Origin: Polytrichum commune
Taxonomy: Eukaryota; Streptophyta; Polytrichopsida; Polytrichales; Polytrichaceae
DNA: 64,000 nt
Reading direction: 5' to 3'
NCBI GenBank assembly: GCA_950295325.1
Contig: OX485809.1
Location: 31,062,001-31,126,000 of the forward strand
Shown: positions 24,777 through 37,577 of the stretch, in pieces
Numbering within the stretch: the first letter of the stretch is position 1
Layout of the letters: each line of letters begins with the position of its first letter
Position numbers and translations under genes: made by a program
Notes under the pieces: generated by a model
What the model was told of the DNA's origin: nothing
The model's input: only the letters and a program-made list of their open reading frames with translations
Database searches by the model: none

Positions 24777-26340
24777 CTAGTCCTTGGACAGGTGTAATGC
24801 ATACGCCACTTGACCAATTCTCTTAAGAATTTCAAATGGACCACAAAATCTAAGAGACAATTTTTTGGACCTCCCAAGTTTTAACCCTGAGCGTTTAGGT
24901 GTTCTTTTCAAAAAATACCTTCTAATGGACCTCAAATTCTTTGAAATTGATTTTCTAATCAACATAGAATTTGAATCTCTCTTGTGCATCTTGCATACAT
25001 TGCTTAGCACATTCCATTACACTGTGCATTTCTTGAATCATTTGATCCAAACTTTCAATTTTAGAGTTAGGATTCTCTAGGGAGATATATTCATGACCAT
25101 ACAAAGCATACAATGGACTCATCCCTATCCTACTATGATCTAGTTGGTAATAAGCAGATTGTATCAAATACAATCACTTATCCTTTTTTCTTTTTTTTCT
25201 AACGTACATTTTGAGCATGTCTTCAAGGCTCCTATTGGTTCTCTCAGTCTCTCCATATGTTTCCAGATGATATACATAACTCATACTAATTTTGGTGTTG
25301 TACAATTTGAACAAAGATTTCCAACATTCACTCACAAATTATCTATCTTTGTCACAAATTATTTCTTGTGGCAACCCATACTTTACAAATATCTCTTTAA
25401 CAAACAACACAACTACTCATGAGGTTGTCACAATTGTCATTGTAGGTATAAATCAAGCCACCTTAGTTAGTCTATCAATGACCACATAATGCTATCAAAG
25501 CCTTTTTGAGTCCTAAGAAGATCCACGATGAAGTCCATTGAAATAGACTATCACTTCCTATTAAGTATTGCCAATGGTTGCAACAACCCTGGATGTTTCA
25601 CTTGTTTCATTTTGTTCGTTTGACATAACAAACATCTCTTGACATAATTTTTCTCATCTTTCTTGAAACATGGCCAAAAATTATTATTTTTATATTTTTT
25701 GAAACCCTTAATAACCTGAGATGGGAATGTGACAACCGTAAAGGATATTCTTCTTACGACCCCCCACCTTAGGAACACAAAAAGCATGCTCGAGCCTAAG
25801 AATAATAGATATCCACTCCCTTCTCAAAGAACCGTACGTGACACTCTCGCGTCATATGGCTCTGTTCTGGAATCCTAGAATTATAGTGTAAAATGGCCGA
25901 ATCCATAAAGTGGACAATTTATCAATTTTTTTTTAGTTATAGATTCTTTTGACAAACTCTCAAAAGTAATAGAGAAGAACATATCATCCCTATAAAACCC
26001 CTTGATATTATTAAGCATAGTGTCTTTCACTAAACACATTGCATTTAGAATTGGTCTATGTGACAAAAAGTTTGTCACTAACATTTTTTTTGCCCTTGAT
26101 ATATTGGATCTCGAAATTGAATTTTTGCATCAACTTCATACAACGACTTTGTGTCCGATTCATATTAGCCTAACTAGTCAAATATCGCAATGACTAATGA
26201 CCAGTCTCAATCTTAAATTCAATACCTAATAGACAGTGACACCAAACATTCAATGCATGAATTATCATTGCCATTTTTTTCTCATGAACCATATAAATCA
26301 ACTATGCATTGTTTAACTTTCTAAATTCATAAGCCAATCG
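24777..26340 (-). mobile_element. Decayed Ty3/gypsy retrotransposon fragment (RNase H and integrase)
   Basis: Reading the minus strand from 26340 gives RNase H sequence (LAYEFRKLNNA, then LNVWCHCLLGIEFKIETGH and FNFEIQYIKG). Next comes the integrase zinc-binding part at 25787-25551 (CLLCQTNKMKQVKHPGLLQP), then a core with MDFIVDLL, KYGLPQEIICDKDR and SMSYVYHLETYGETERTNR. The end of the core is at 25173-24955 (GMSPLYALYGHEY) and the C-terminal module at 25010-24777 (LSLRFCGPFEILKRIGQVAY). This is the Ty3/gypsy order. Many in-frame stops and frame changes show the copy is dead. Gag, protease and most reverse transcriptase are missing and no LTR pair was found. Confidence 0.87.
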
Positions 26341-26343
26341 GTC

Positions 26344-26526
26344 TTGTGCACATGTGCCAATGATATGGCTATAGGTGCTATCGTGATGCAAGAAGAGAGA
26401 GTGATTGCTTATGAATTTAGAAAGTTAAACAATGCAGAGTTGATTTATCCGCTTCATGTCCTTGGCCATGTCATGTCTACATTGTCCTTGGCCTCAAGAA
26501 TGTTGAATCTTGTAACAAGGGGATGA
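26344..26526 (+). mobile_element. Inverted fragment of gypsy RNase H
   Basis: The plus strand encodes ANDMAIGAIVMQ followed by VIAYEFRKLNNAELIYPLH, the same RNase H segment that the adjoining element carries on the minus strand. Bases 26404-26449 are the near-perfect reverse complement of 26293-26338, with about 65 bases between. Two copies or pieces are therefore joined head to head. Confidence 0.75.
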
Positions 26527-26529
26527 TGC

Positions 26530-29280
26530 ATAATTGCAACAATTCCTATCCCAATTTCATCGACATGCAAATTTGGTAGTTGATTGACTCAATGTTAGAG
26601 GTGTTTAGTCCATCACTATTGTAAGGGATATTAAACTTTGAGATTGACATGTGATATTAGTTCATCTCTAGAGCACGAGTACCGTAGCACCATAGCTGGT
26701 TCGTGCAAAAATAATTCTCAAATAAAAAACCAATTTTTTTTTGGAAATTATGAACCCAATCAAGTGAATAAGTGAAATTTTATATTAGGAGAAAAACTAA
26801 TTGATGGGAATTTTGGACTCTTCTAAGCTCCAACCATGTCAACGCGCCATAAGAGACATCATGCTAACATGTTAATGGCTTAGCGCCTTGCTCACTCAAA
26901 GCGGCAAACTCTCTTTCTATAACCATCTCCCTCTCCTCCTTGCTAATAGGGATGAAAGCAATATCAACCTGTCGTTGTTTTGGTGCTATTTCTAACACTC
27001 TTCTCACACATGTCAAATTGCAAATACATACAAAACACATAACACATACACTGTGCAAAGACAAACAAGAGCCACACTAAGTAAGATTAAGGTGGATACT
27101 TAGGTTTAAGGCCAAGAAGCCACCACGAATGAATGAAAAAAACAACAACCTATTTCCAGTACTACTGGACCTTACCAAAAGAATGAATTGAAAAAAAATT
27201 GAATCATATGATTGACAAAATTTCATAAACCATATTTTAAGTTGACGAACCTCATTTTTCAAAAAATAAATAAATATTCGTTTCGTGGTGCACAAACCAG
27301 CTATGGTGCTACGGTAGCACTCGCAACAAATTTACATGAGATCCCTGGTAAGGTTTCTTCATACACATCCTTTTAAGACTTTATAGTGTTTGTGTGATGC
27401 AAAACATTAGGGAATTTAGTGATTGAATTAATATGTCAAGACTCATATGTGGACATGTTTGCAAATCCAAATTATGCCCATAGCCACTTTTCTCATATTT
27501 TTCTCACATTCTCTTCCACATTAAATACACCCCCCAAAAAAAAAATACAATAAAATAAAGAATGTTGATTGTTAAATCTAGAATGGTTTAAAAAAAAATT
27601 GAGAGCGTAATATAGTCTTCTAAACACTTATTGTTATGGTATATGTTCTTTTATTTACACCTAACCACACACTACTCAATTATAGGTGTCCATTTCAAAT
27701 CGGACAATCAAATTGGCTCTGTTTTACCTCATAACACTGTTAAAATGGATATAGTCAACCCCAAATTATAACATGTTTGCAAAACCAACACCCACAAACT
27801 ACCAATCCTTGTCAACTCCAAGGATGATGGTCCATTGATATGCTTGTGATCTAGTGGCCACAAGGTCCCAATTCAAAACTTTCTTGTGATTTGGTGAAGG
27901 TATGGTGTATCCTATTCCTTGGGCTTGACTTGGATGTCAAGTTGCAACTCCAAAGTATAAGGGCATGTGTTAGACTATGGTGAAGAAGCACCTATCAAGA
28001 ATTGTAGGGGAACGGAGCAATATGACTACATCTGAAATGGGTTCTTCACCGGCCTAGGTTCACACTATGGCCCAGACAAGCATGGATGAAAAATTGACAT
28101 GGCTGCCAACATGGCAACACTTTTCGCTAGGGGAGTTCTCCGGAGGTCAAGTTTTTTGGGCAACCTCATACTCTTGTACAAAAAACTCGACCTCTAAAGA
28201 ACTCCGACTTGAGGCATTTAAAAATAACAAATTTTCTATCTTGTCCACCATATAACCTTCTCTTGCGTGGAAATTCTTGATTGATTGGTGCACTTCTTCA
28301 CTATAATTTAGTCTAAACTGGTCCTTAGGGCCACATCTACATGAGACTGAGGGCCCGGGACCATTGCACTTCAAGCATTCTCGTTGGTGGAAAAGGTGGA
28401 GCTGGTCCAAGTTCGCTTCTCACTTGAGGGACCAACGGAGTAAGTGAATGCAAGATGAATGTAAAGTCTACATGGATTCCTACGGCATCAAATGGATCAT
28501 GGTTCATGGTAACTTGGGACTATTTCAAAACCACCTCTTGGAGGTAGGTCTAACAACTGTTGATTCATTATATTTTATCTTATGTGAAGACCCTACATGA
28601 ATAGGAATTCATTGAAATAGCATTTGGTTAAGGGTCCGGTCGCATATGACTTCATACTACACTTGAGGGCCTATGACCACACTACATGATTTTGGATGGC
28701 CTTTGGACAATCTTTTTGGGCTCTCACAATTTCATGGTCTTGGTTCTTGGCACATGTGTGAAGTGGCCCTTAGTTGTATGTGAAGGTGTTCGGACTCACA
28801 CAACAAATGCCAAGTCACTCACATCACAATACAATGCTCGTACAAGGCCATCATGAATCGACCCCGAATCACTAAACATGTGATGATACCCCTCACATAT
28901 AATGAACCACTGAGAAATCTTATGACTGGACGGCCACCTCACGATGAAAAATGATCATATACCTCTACAACACCACAACCACACTAACCCCACCACTACA
29001 AAGATCATCTAGTCACTCAGTTCTCATGATCACTTTGGTTACCCTGGTTATTATAGTGCCCATCCAGAGAGGGGTTAGTAGTCTTGCATCACTGATATCA
29101 TGTCCAGTGGACATAATACCAAGGGTGGGTTGAACATGCATTTCAATCATGTTGATCCCACTAAGGTCAACGTTTCTTCTCGGAAGGTGTTCGGTATTAA
29201 CAAAGGAATATTAAAAGGAAAAACTCTGGCACTCCAACTGTTCGTCAAGGAATAAGATTTCATCCAACCTACCGCCAAGT
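26530..29280. other. Repeat-rich intergenic region
   Basis: No gene seen. 28320-28520 resembles dispersed repeat C (8025-8495 and 11390-11870). 28045-28160 shares TTCACAC, CATGGATG, ACATGG and CATGGCAACACTTTT with the last 95 bases of the window. The remainder is AT-rich with short, unsupported open frames. Confidence 0.6.
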
Positions 29281-29289
29281 CCAAGCCTT

Positions 29290-30310
29290 GCAGTCAACCC
29301 CGTTCCCCAAGCTCTCATCATTAGGGGCCCACACGTTCCCATACGTTCCCAGGGGCACCGGCAGACAGACGCGTCCCTTCGTCGGGACAGTCGTGCGCCT
29401 TTGCCCCGCGGATAGAGCGTCCCCATCTATCGGTCGGAGAATTGTAACGTTCTCTGATCCCCGGTCGGCGACTTTACCCAGCGGTAGGAGGAGGCCTCCC
29501 CTGTTCCTCCCCCTTCCCTTGGTGCGCACGCAGCCAGATGCAGCGATAGCGTCCGGGAGGGCTGTGATTCTGCCGATTTAGGGCGCGAGATGTCGCTTAA
29601 ATTTCAATACGGGGGAGCTCTGCGATCATTTGGAGGTGAGTGAGCATTTTCGCCGCTGTCAATGGTTTAAAACCGAGCGGTGGGTGCTTTGTACAACGTG
29701 CTCATTTTGAGGTGCCTTGTTGGTTTTGCCACCCTAGGGTTTGAGTGTGTGGGACTGGGATTTGGAGGAGCGGGATGGAGATATGAATGTGGCTCGGCAT
29801 TTCATATGTATGGCTGCATCCGGGTGTATGTGTTGTAAGGTTGGGAGAAGGTTGATGGTCCTGAACATGAGCTCTTCACATGCATGTGTCGGGAAATTGG
29901 ATGATTTTTAATTCCTTTATATGATGCATAGAGGAATGAATTGTGGTTTGGTAGGAAATTTTGGAGATTTTTGATGTGCTTTGAAGCTCGGTAGTCCTTA
30001 AAGGGGTTTTAATGCATAGTAGCATTGGCATTCTGCGTATTGATGTATCTTCAGGGTTTATTGATTTCCGTCACCATCTGTGAACATGGCATGCGTGTGT
30101 GAGAAGGAGCTCTTTCTTTTCTTTCTCTGGTGTTTTGGTGAAGTATCTAATGACCAGAGTGCTCATCTTTTCAGGTCAGCATGGGAATTAGGATCCAGGT
30201 ACTATGTTATAAGTGAATGTGGCGGGCATGAGAGGAAGTCGGTGGCTTGACGCCGCATTTGTTGTGGGAAATTCAATTTCATTGCTATCAAAATAGACAT
30301 TTATTTCATC
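29290..30310 (+). promoter_or_regulatory. Leader region of the bZIP gene with a probable 5' UTR intron
   Basis: A GC-rich block at 29290-29640 precedes the gene. GTGAGT at 29636 and a pyrimidine-rich acceptor ending at 30174 (TCTTTTCAG) would remove 539 bases and bring the leader close to the start codon. Several ATGs occur in the leader, including one at 29590. The transcript start cannot be read from sequence. Confidence 0.45.
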
Positions 30311-33300
30311 ATGGAATCAGCTGTGGAAGTTCGATCATTAAACGGCGATGGCGATGTCGGTACAGAAAATGTAGAGCCTGCATTGCCATCACTGTTTTCT
30401 AGTGGGATAATTGAGAATCCGGAAGACATCAGTGAGGATTGGGTTTCCCTCTTCTTAGACCCATCCATACTTGACGAACGATCTTCAAGTCTGCCCTCGG
30501 ACTTTGAGCCTTACCCTGACCTGAAGCATACCTTGGAGGAGCCTCACTTTCAGTGCTCGTCTGAAGATCTACTCATAGATTCTCTGAAACTGAATTCCCC
30601 AGACGATTACCTACTGCATTCGGATTGCATTGATGGCAGCTCTGCAAACCTGGTGGGGTCTTCTATTGCAGAATGTAGTACTCTAGGAGATCATTCTGAC
30701 CATTCCGTGGAGCACAAGCCATCCGAAGAAAATCCCATATCCGATGGTTCGGTGATCTCAAATGCTGCTGACGATTCTACTTCTATTTTATCTTTGCCCA
30801 CCACAGCAGATCCTTCCTTCCAAGTGACCCCCGCATCATATTATGCATATGGGGCCTCTGCACCTGCTATTGTATACCGTTCAACATCACCACCTACAAG
30901 CAGCTTATACCAACTGAGTGGGGACTCATACTCAGGATCGGGGACAGACATATGGAGAACTAAAGAGGCTAAGTCTGAGGTTCTTGCTGTTCATAAAGGG
31001 GAATCCTCTGGGGAGGTCTCTTCTGGCTCTGAAAGAATGCTGGCACCTACAAATGCTGTTATGGATTTGGAAATGGAGTTGACTGAGAGTCCTCCCTCTC
31101 ACAGCTCTGAACTGCACAGTTCGTCCCATCTAGTTCACTTTGGAGAAGGAGAAGGAGAAGTGGGAGCTTCAGAAAACAGCTCTGAAGCTGTTTCTAGCAG
31201 TGGCTCGCCCACTCGCAGTGGAAATCTTGGAAGTGCTTTGCAGTCAGAATCATTTGGTGTCCGTAGCCTTCAAAGTATTGGGAACGCCATTAAAATCAGT
31301 ATACTTGGTAGATCTGGTAACATGAATAATAAGGCTGTAGACACAAAAGGACCGGAGAAGCTTCACATGAAGGATAATGGTGGAGCAGAGTCCCTGAACG
31401 TACAGATTCGGGAAAACTCTGAAGACCAGCATAGTGATCACTGCGATGGGGATAAGAAAGGTGAAATGGGTGATGAAGATGATGAAAAGCGGCGTGCGAG
31501 GTTGTCACGAAATCGGGAAAGTGCACAACAATCTAGGCAAAGGAAAAAGGTTTATGTGGATGAGTTAGAGAGTAGGCTTCGAACTATGGCAGCAACAGTA
31601 GCAGAGCTCAATGCCACCATTAATCATCTTACTGCAGAGAATGTGAACCTGCGAAGACAATTAGGCTATTATTACCAACCTCCAGGCAAGTCTTCATTTC
31701 TCTCTATGCAAGTGTCTGCTTTAAGAATATATCTGTTATATATTGCTATAAGGGAACAGTAATTGCTGTTCTGTTGGGATACAATTTAATTTTTAAATTT
31801 TGTATTTCAAGTTTCTCCGAACATGTTGCTAGGGATAAGTTCAAGAAATTGCAGCGATGGGGCAAATTGCACATCTTAGAATGATTAAAAATTGAGCTGG
31901 TACAGTATGTCCTGAGAATATATGAAGTCTGGATATACAGTGATGTTCAGCGGAGTATGAAACAACAATCTCTATACAGGTGGATATGATCTGATTTGAA
32001 ACTCCACGTTTTCTACATAGGTCTTTGTCCAAGGATGGGTATGCCTGTAATTGGACCTCAAGTCCTACCTATGGGACCCTATCCAGGAATGGTAGGAGGG
32101 AGGCCAATGTACCCAAGCGGACCAGTGCCACCTGTTCCTATTCCACGACTGAAAACACAAACTCCTGCACGAAGCTCAAAGAGATCAAAACCTGCAGCTA
32201 ACAAGGAGGATGGAGGGGACAAAAAGAGGGCTAAGAAAAAGGTGGCAGGCGCTGCTTCTGTTGCAGTTATGAGCCTTCTCTGTGTAGCCATGATTTTTGG
32301 TCCCTTTGATTGGGGTAACAATAGTCTAAACAGAGGAGTTGATAGTGGTGCGTCATATAGTTACATTGGGAATGTTAGAGTTGGGGGCCGTGTGCTTACA
32401 AGCTGGGGTGAAGGTGAGAATATAACTACACCTTATGGCAGTGAGACATTGGGGCCACCAGGATGGGTACCTCTGAAAGAAGGAGAGTATGGTCCTGAAA
32501 TTCATGGTGTTTCAAGTGTACACACACGGTTAGCAGCAGAGAAACACAATGACAGGGTCCTTTTGGAGGTTGGTGATAGGTCCTCTGGAATAGAAATGGC
32601 AACTGGAAACAGGACACTGGCAAGTCCCCCATTGGGAGGTAGCCATTCTCAATCAGATTGTTTTGGTCCTGCCCGAGTTCCAATTCTCATGGGGTCTGAA
32701 ATGTTTAACGCCAATACGAGCCAGCCATTTCCTGCATCTGTGTTTGTTCCTCAGGAGAATGGTCTTGTGAAGGTGGATGGAAACCTGATTATCCAAGCGG
32801 TCATGGCGGGCGATAAAGCCGCAAAGCAATCTGTGGAGAAGAAACTGAAGAACCCATTGAAGAAGGCAAAGATAGTGAAGAATTCTCTTCTTGCACCTCT
32901 TCAGCGTCAATTGATTAAAGCTGCATCTTCAAAGGCACTGGACAATGTTGCCCCTGGGGAGACCAAGTCTTTACAAGGGATTCCCATGCAGGCGTTTGTG
33001 AATGACAGGGCTCTAGCAGAAAATAAGAAATCTGTTGTGAGCACCAGCCATCCAGTCACACCTGTTCTTCACACTGGATCTTTGCAACAATGGGTTTTGG
33101 GTGGTCTTCATGGTACGTATTCTGATAACTCCTTTCTGATATCTTAAAAAAGAATTTGGCTGTCAAAAAGAATTTCATAGCCTTGTGCAGTGGTCATTGA
33201 AAGCTTTTGGAGAACTCAGTGAGCAGGATACTTACTTTGAAATTTACCACCAATCTAATATGACATCCAAGGATGTTGCTTGTTACCTCATTACATGTTG

Positions 33301-35114
33301 CTCTGGGTTTTCTCAAACCCCCAGTCTACAGTCAGTTTCTGAGGAGACATGTTGCTGTTGATTAAAACAAAATGTTCTTGTTTTTTAATCATATGCATCC
33401 ATTAAGATTCTCATGTTTTGGGGATTGCGTAGCTCTGAAGAAAGATAACATTGCAAGTGAAACGAAGATGGAAACTTCACAGCTACGTATTCCAAGAGCT
33501 GTAGATAATCATAAGGCTATAGCTGCCATTCAAGGGGTCTCTTACAGCCTTAGCCCTTATGCTGCGTTTTCCAGGGGACCATTACATTCATGGATTTTTG
33601 CAGGCCTTTCCACAGGTGCTGCATCTAATACATGTTTGATTCTTAAAATCTGGATAAAATGCATCTAAATACAGTATGAAACCTTAGGGGCATAACTACT
33701 AGCAACAAACTAACCTTATCAATATTATTATGGCTAGAGGTTTGAGAAATTCATTCACCTAATATGTATCAGTTCAGACAGTTCTCCTTAGAACTTAATA
33801 AGGTTAATATTTCACTTTTGAGTTCTGGACAAGAATTATGGAATCATGTTGTTGATTATTAATTAAGTATACCTGATTGACAACTGAAGCACCTCTTCCA
33901 CCCAATGGAAGTGAAAAGGGCAAAGAGATGATGCCTCTGTTGACCAAGTATGGTGGGAGGTTCCTAAGTGCGTTTCCATCTTGGGATGGGCTGCCACCTG
34001 TGAACCTGGCCCCGCAGTCTGAAAAGAAGGCTGGTGATAGGGGGGTGTGCAGTCTGCCGGCACTTAGTAACATGTTCTGGGTACCAACTGCAAGCACTGG
34101 ACTTGGAGAAGCTGATTCCCAGCAGTGCTTCCCTGCTAACAGTAGATCTGATAACCTGGCACTGTTGTTAATTGCTATATGGTTACCGATCGTGTATATT
34201 TTATTATTATAGACTGTGTCTACTGGTCAGCCCTTTGTGAAACTTGGTCAAGATTCTTCTGCTTTTCTAGTCTCAGGCTGACAATTTTACTGGGCCTTGA
34301 ATATAGTTCACTGCCTGATTCCCAAGTTTTTCATGTAATTCATGGTTGCTATGGTTTCATCAGTATTTTTTGTTATTGGCTAATGGCTTTTGGCTTCTTG
34401 ATCAGCCAATTCCATTCGAGAAAAATTGTAAGAATAATATCTTTGAGGATTCAGTAAAAACGTTTTGGAAGGGCCTTGAATGTATCACACCAACCATATT
34501 TGATTTTTCATGGAAAATTATTATCAGGCAGAAAAAACTTATCAAAATTGAAGTCTTATTTCTTGGGTACTTTTTCACACGAGGTTCTGACTCGTCATGT
34601 GTGCCTTACAGAACCCTTACTTAGCACGGGAGTGTGCACCGAGCTGTTCCAGTTTGACACATCACCAGCTCCTACGTCAGCAGAGGAAGGTGTAAATTCT
34701 GAGGCGAAAGATATAGCTGCGTCAGTGGCTTCCAAGGTCGCCCAGGGGAGTAATCATAATCTGACGTCTAAAGTTTCCCTTCCGGTAGCGCCTCGTAGTC
34801 GTCGAGACCCTTTTGCAGTTCCACTGCCTCCTGTGAGGCCAAAGTCTTCATCATCTGTGGGTGAGAAGGGAAATAATGGGACAGATCCAGGTGTTGAGGA
34901 CATAGTGAAAGATCATATGAAAGGCAGGCACTCGCAGGATGCGCCATCAACTATGGTGGTCTCGGTGTTGGCAGGGCCTGAAGAATATGGGAAGAAGGGG
35001 GGGAGGAAGGGAATGTCACGAGTTTTTGTAGTAGTTCTTGTAAATAGTCAGAAATATGTGACCTACTCCTGCATACTCCCACATGGAGATCGACCCCATG
35101 TTGTTGCTGATTGA
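30311..35114 (+). CDS. bZIP17/28: ER-membrane-tethered bZIP transcription factor (bZIP17/28 type)
   Basis: bZIP17/28 proteins sit in the ER membrane and are cleaved in the Golgi under ER stress, releasing a nuclear transcription factor. Exons 30311-31685, 32021-33112, 33433-33615 and 34612-35114 join in phase to 1050 aa, longer than the roughly 670-720 aa of Arabidopsis members. The acidic, Ser-rich N-terminus is followed by a basic region with NRESAQQSR near residue 401 and a leucine zipper. Then come PMGPYPGM and PVPPVPIPRLKTQ, a Lys-rich patch, and one membrane segment near residues 534-556 (VAGAASVAVMSLLCVAMIFG). The lumenal part has GVCTELFQFDTSP and ends SRVFVVVLVNSQKYVTYSC, both family hallmarks. 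A canonical RRxL site-1 protease motif is not obvious; RQLI near residue 753 is a weak candidate. Intron 1 appears to use a GC donor (GCAAGT at 31686). Confidence 0.92.
33890..34150 (+). other. Exon-like open segment inside the last bZIP intron
   Basis: An open frame follows an AAG acceptor-like site at 33889 in the same phase as the real exon 4 (two leading bases). It encodes a proline- and glycine-containing peptide with PPNGSEKGKEMMPLLTKYGG and PSWDGLPPVNLAPQSEKKAG. Possible donors in the required phase are GTAACA near 34067 and GTAGAT near 34141. The known family alignment runs straight from exon 3 to exon 4, so this may be an alternative exon, a lineage-specific insertion or chance. Confidence 0.3.
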
Positions 35115-37570
35115 CAGCCGGCTATTTGAATAGGTATGCTCTCTAATGGAGAACTGGTTTGTTCAAAGTTTGATCTCAAGTGTAGACAGTGCTAAATTTG
35201 TCACTTTAAGCATTTAGTATAGCTAATATTACTAGATTTATAATCTTTTAGGTTCTTATTAGAAAGAGGTTCCCAGTACACCAAAGTATACCTTCTTTGA
35301 ATTCTGTATGCAAAGTTACAATGGTTCATAGGTTTATTGGTAGATGACCCAAAACCATCAGAGGAGCCTGATGCGAAGGTGGTGAACATTCGTGATATGT
35401 ACTTAATTTGCAAGATCTTAAGAGTGGATTTTGGGTGGGGTATTGGTTTTAGCATGCTCTACCTTATGTGTTGTTTCCTTCTAGTAGTACACTTTGTTTT
35501 AGAATACCTTCTCCGTATTGATCTGTTATAGTTCCGTTCTGCCCAGTGTTCATTTCACAAATATTGTGTGATGCTAATATGTGATTTTTGGTTCTGTGGG
35601 CAGACATCAATTTGAGCTTACAGTTGCAGATATTGAAGTTGGAGACGAGAGTGCACGATCCTTCCAGATGCATAACTGTCTATATGTACAGTAGGAAACA
35701 TTGGGCTGTCCCAAATGATGTGTTTGCTGCATCCAGCATCATTTGTTGAGGACCATAGGCTTGAATATCTTGATTAGGAACTCAAAATTAGGTGTTTCAC
35801 TCTCCAGCTGATTTATACCTGAGGAGCTGACTAGCTCATTTAAGATACAAAATTATACTTTGGCTGCAACATGGTCAGGCAGATTAGTCTAGCTCGAACA
35901 ACTCTAGTCTGACATTCGTCAGTATCTTGTGTGTTGGAATGGCTGCAAGAATGACCAGTGATTTTGATCCCCCAAGTTTCCTTGTGAAGGACGATGTGAT
36001 GGTGGTTATAATGTGTATGTCAGCTCTTATGGTGGTGTGCTATTGATTTCTTTACTCTGGCTAGGAGTCTGAAATTCTAAGGGAAGGATCCTGTGTCAAT
36101 TATGAGGTTGTCATCAAATCTTCCTCAAGATCTTTTGTGTGCATTTTGGCCTTCTGAGGTGGAGTGTTGTGGACATTTTGGTTACGGATCATCAGACATT
36201 GGCAATGTAGAGATATTTGTAAGTGAATCCTTGTGAAAATTCTTAAGAGGACAGTGCTAGGTTTTGCAATTGATACTTACATCCTCACACAAGCTGTCTA
36301 CTATCCCCACATTAATTGCTCAAGGTCACCTCTTGCAAAAAATGACTCTTATTCCACATGGATGGGGTCACTTCATGACTTAAAATATAGTTTCCTTAGA
36401 GGGATTCGAGATGAGGAATCCAATTACCAAAGTCCTGCTTCAAGATTCTCAAAGAGTTGTCTATAATTTGCAACATCACCTTCAAATCTTCTGGTAGAGA
36501 ATAAGAACAAAAGACATGTTCTTCTTTGGGCTTTTACGGAGGCTAGTTTTGGGCTTTCTTGGAACTTAAAGAATAAGACTGTCGGAACGCCAAAATCTTC
36601 TGGATAGAAACATAACACATGATCTAATTTTGGCTTTCATGGAGGCTTACTTTTGGAAAATACAAGAATGTAGTGAGAATTGCCGTTCTTGAACAATGTT
36701 TCCATTTGACTCTCTTGGATGAGTCATAGATGTTGTGATTGACTACAGTGATTTAACCCATTACGTGTAGGTAAAATGCATGACGACTTCCAGTACATGC
36801 TCAACAACGATTTTTCTGAACCATCCAGATGGCAAGTGCAAATCTGAATATGACTACATACAATTATTGGATTTAATTGAAGTATTTTGCTTAACATTAT
36901 TCGGCTGCATGATTTGGTCTCCTTCTATATGTAGCTTCTGATATGGGCCTCCATCATCTTACCTTCATAGGAGGAAATTTAGAGAATAGGAAGATATTGA
37001 CACCAACATGAATAGTATGAATATTATGAATAGTGTCAGTATTGTCAGTGAGTATTGCAGACCTTGGACAACTACCAAAATAACTATAGTTAATTAGATT
37101 TTTTTTCAATACATTTTAGGGAACAACTATAGTTAACTAGAAATTTTCAAATTGATTTGAAGAAAAACTATAGTTAACTAGGAAAATTCCAAGTATTATT
37201 ATATATTGGAAGAAGTTCGCCTCTTGATTTGTTTAAGTAGGTATGAGGTATTCAAGATCTTTGGTCTACCGAAATGGATACATGTGTTGCTAAAATTTGC
37301 TTCAACAAGCACAACATATCCACTGTTTCAATCCGCGAAATCACTTCCTCTAGTGGTTGCGCAATTGTCCATGTGTTATTACATCTTCTTACTAGCCACA
37401 AGAATCCTCTAAACTTTGAATAAAATAATTGCGCTTATTGTGGTTACTTTGGTTTCGGAAGCCAAAAAATTAGAGTTTTTGAGTGAAAGTTTTCCCATGA
37501 TCCAGTTTGATCCAATAGGAGCCTTGATTAGCGCTACCCATCTTGTGCCCTTGGCGCTGCGGAGGTGAAG
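35115..37570. other. bZIP 3' flank and intergenic DNA
   Basis: No gene seen. 37081-37182 holds three spaced copies of an AACTATAGTTAACTAG-like motif. Short open frames near 35340 and 36230 have no domain. Confidence 0.6.
37081..37182. repeat. Three copies of an AACTATAGTTAACTAG motif about 42 bases apart
   Basis: Motif starts near 37082, 37125 and 37166. Each contains the palindrome AACTATAGTT. Spacers are AT-rich and only loosely similar, so this is a degenerate approximately 42-bp tandem repeat. Confidence 0.7.
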
Positions 37571-37577
37571 GTAAGAG

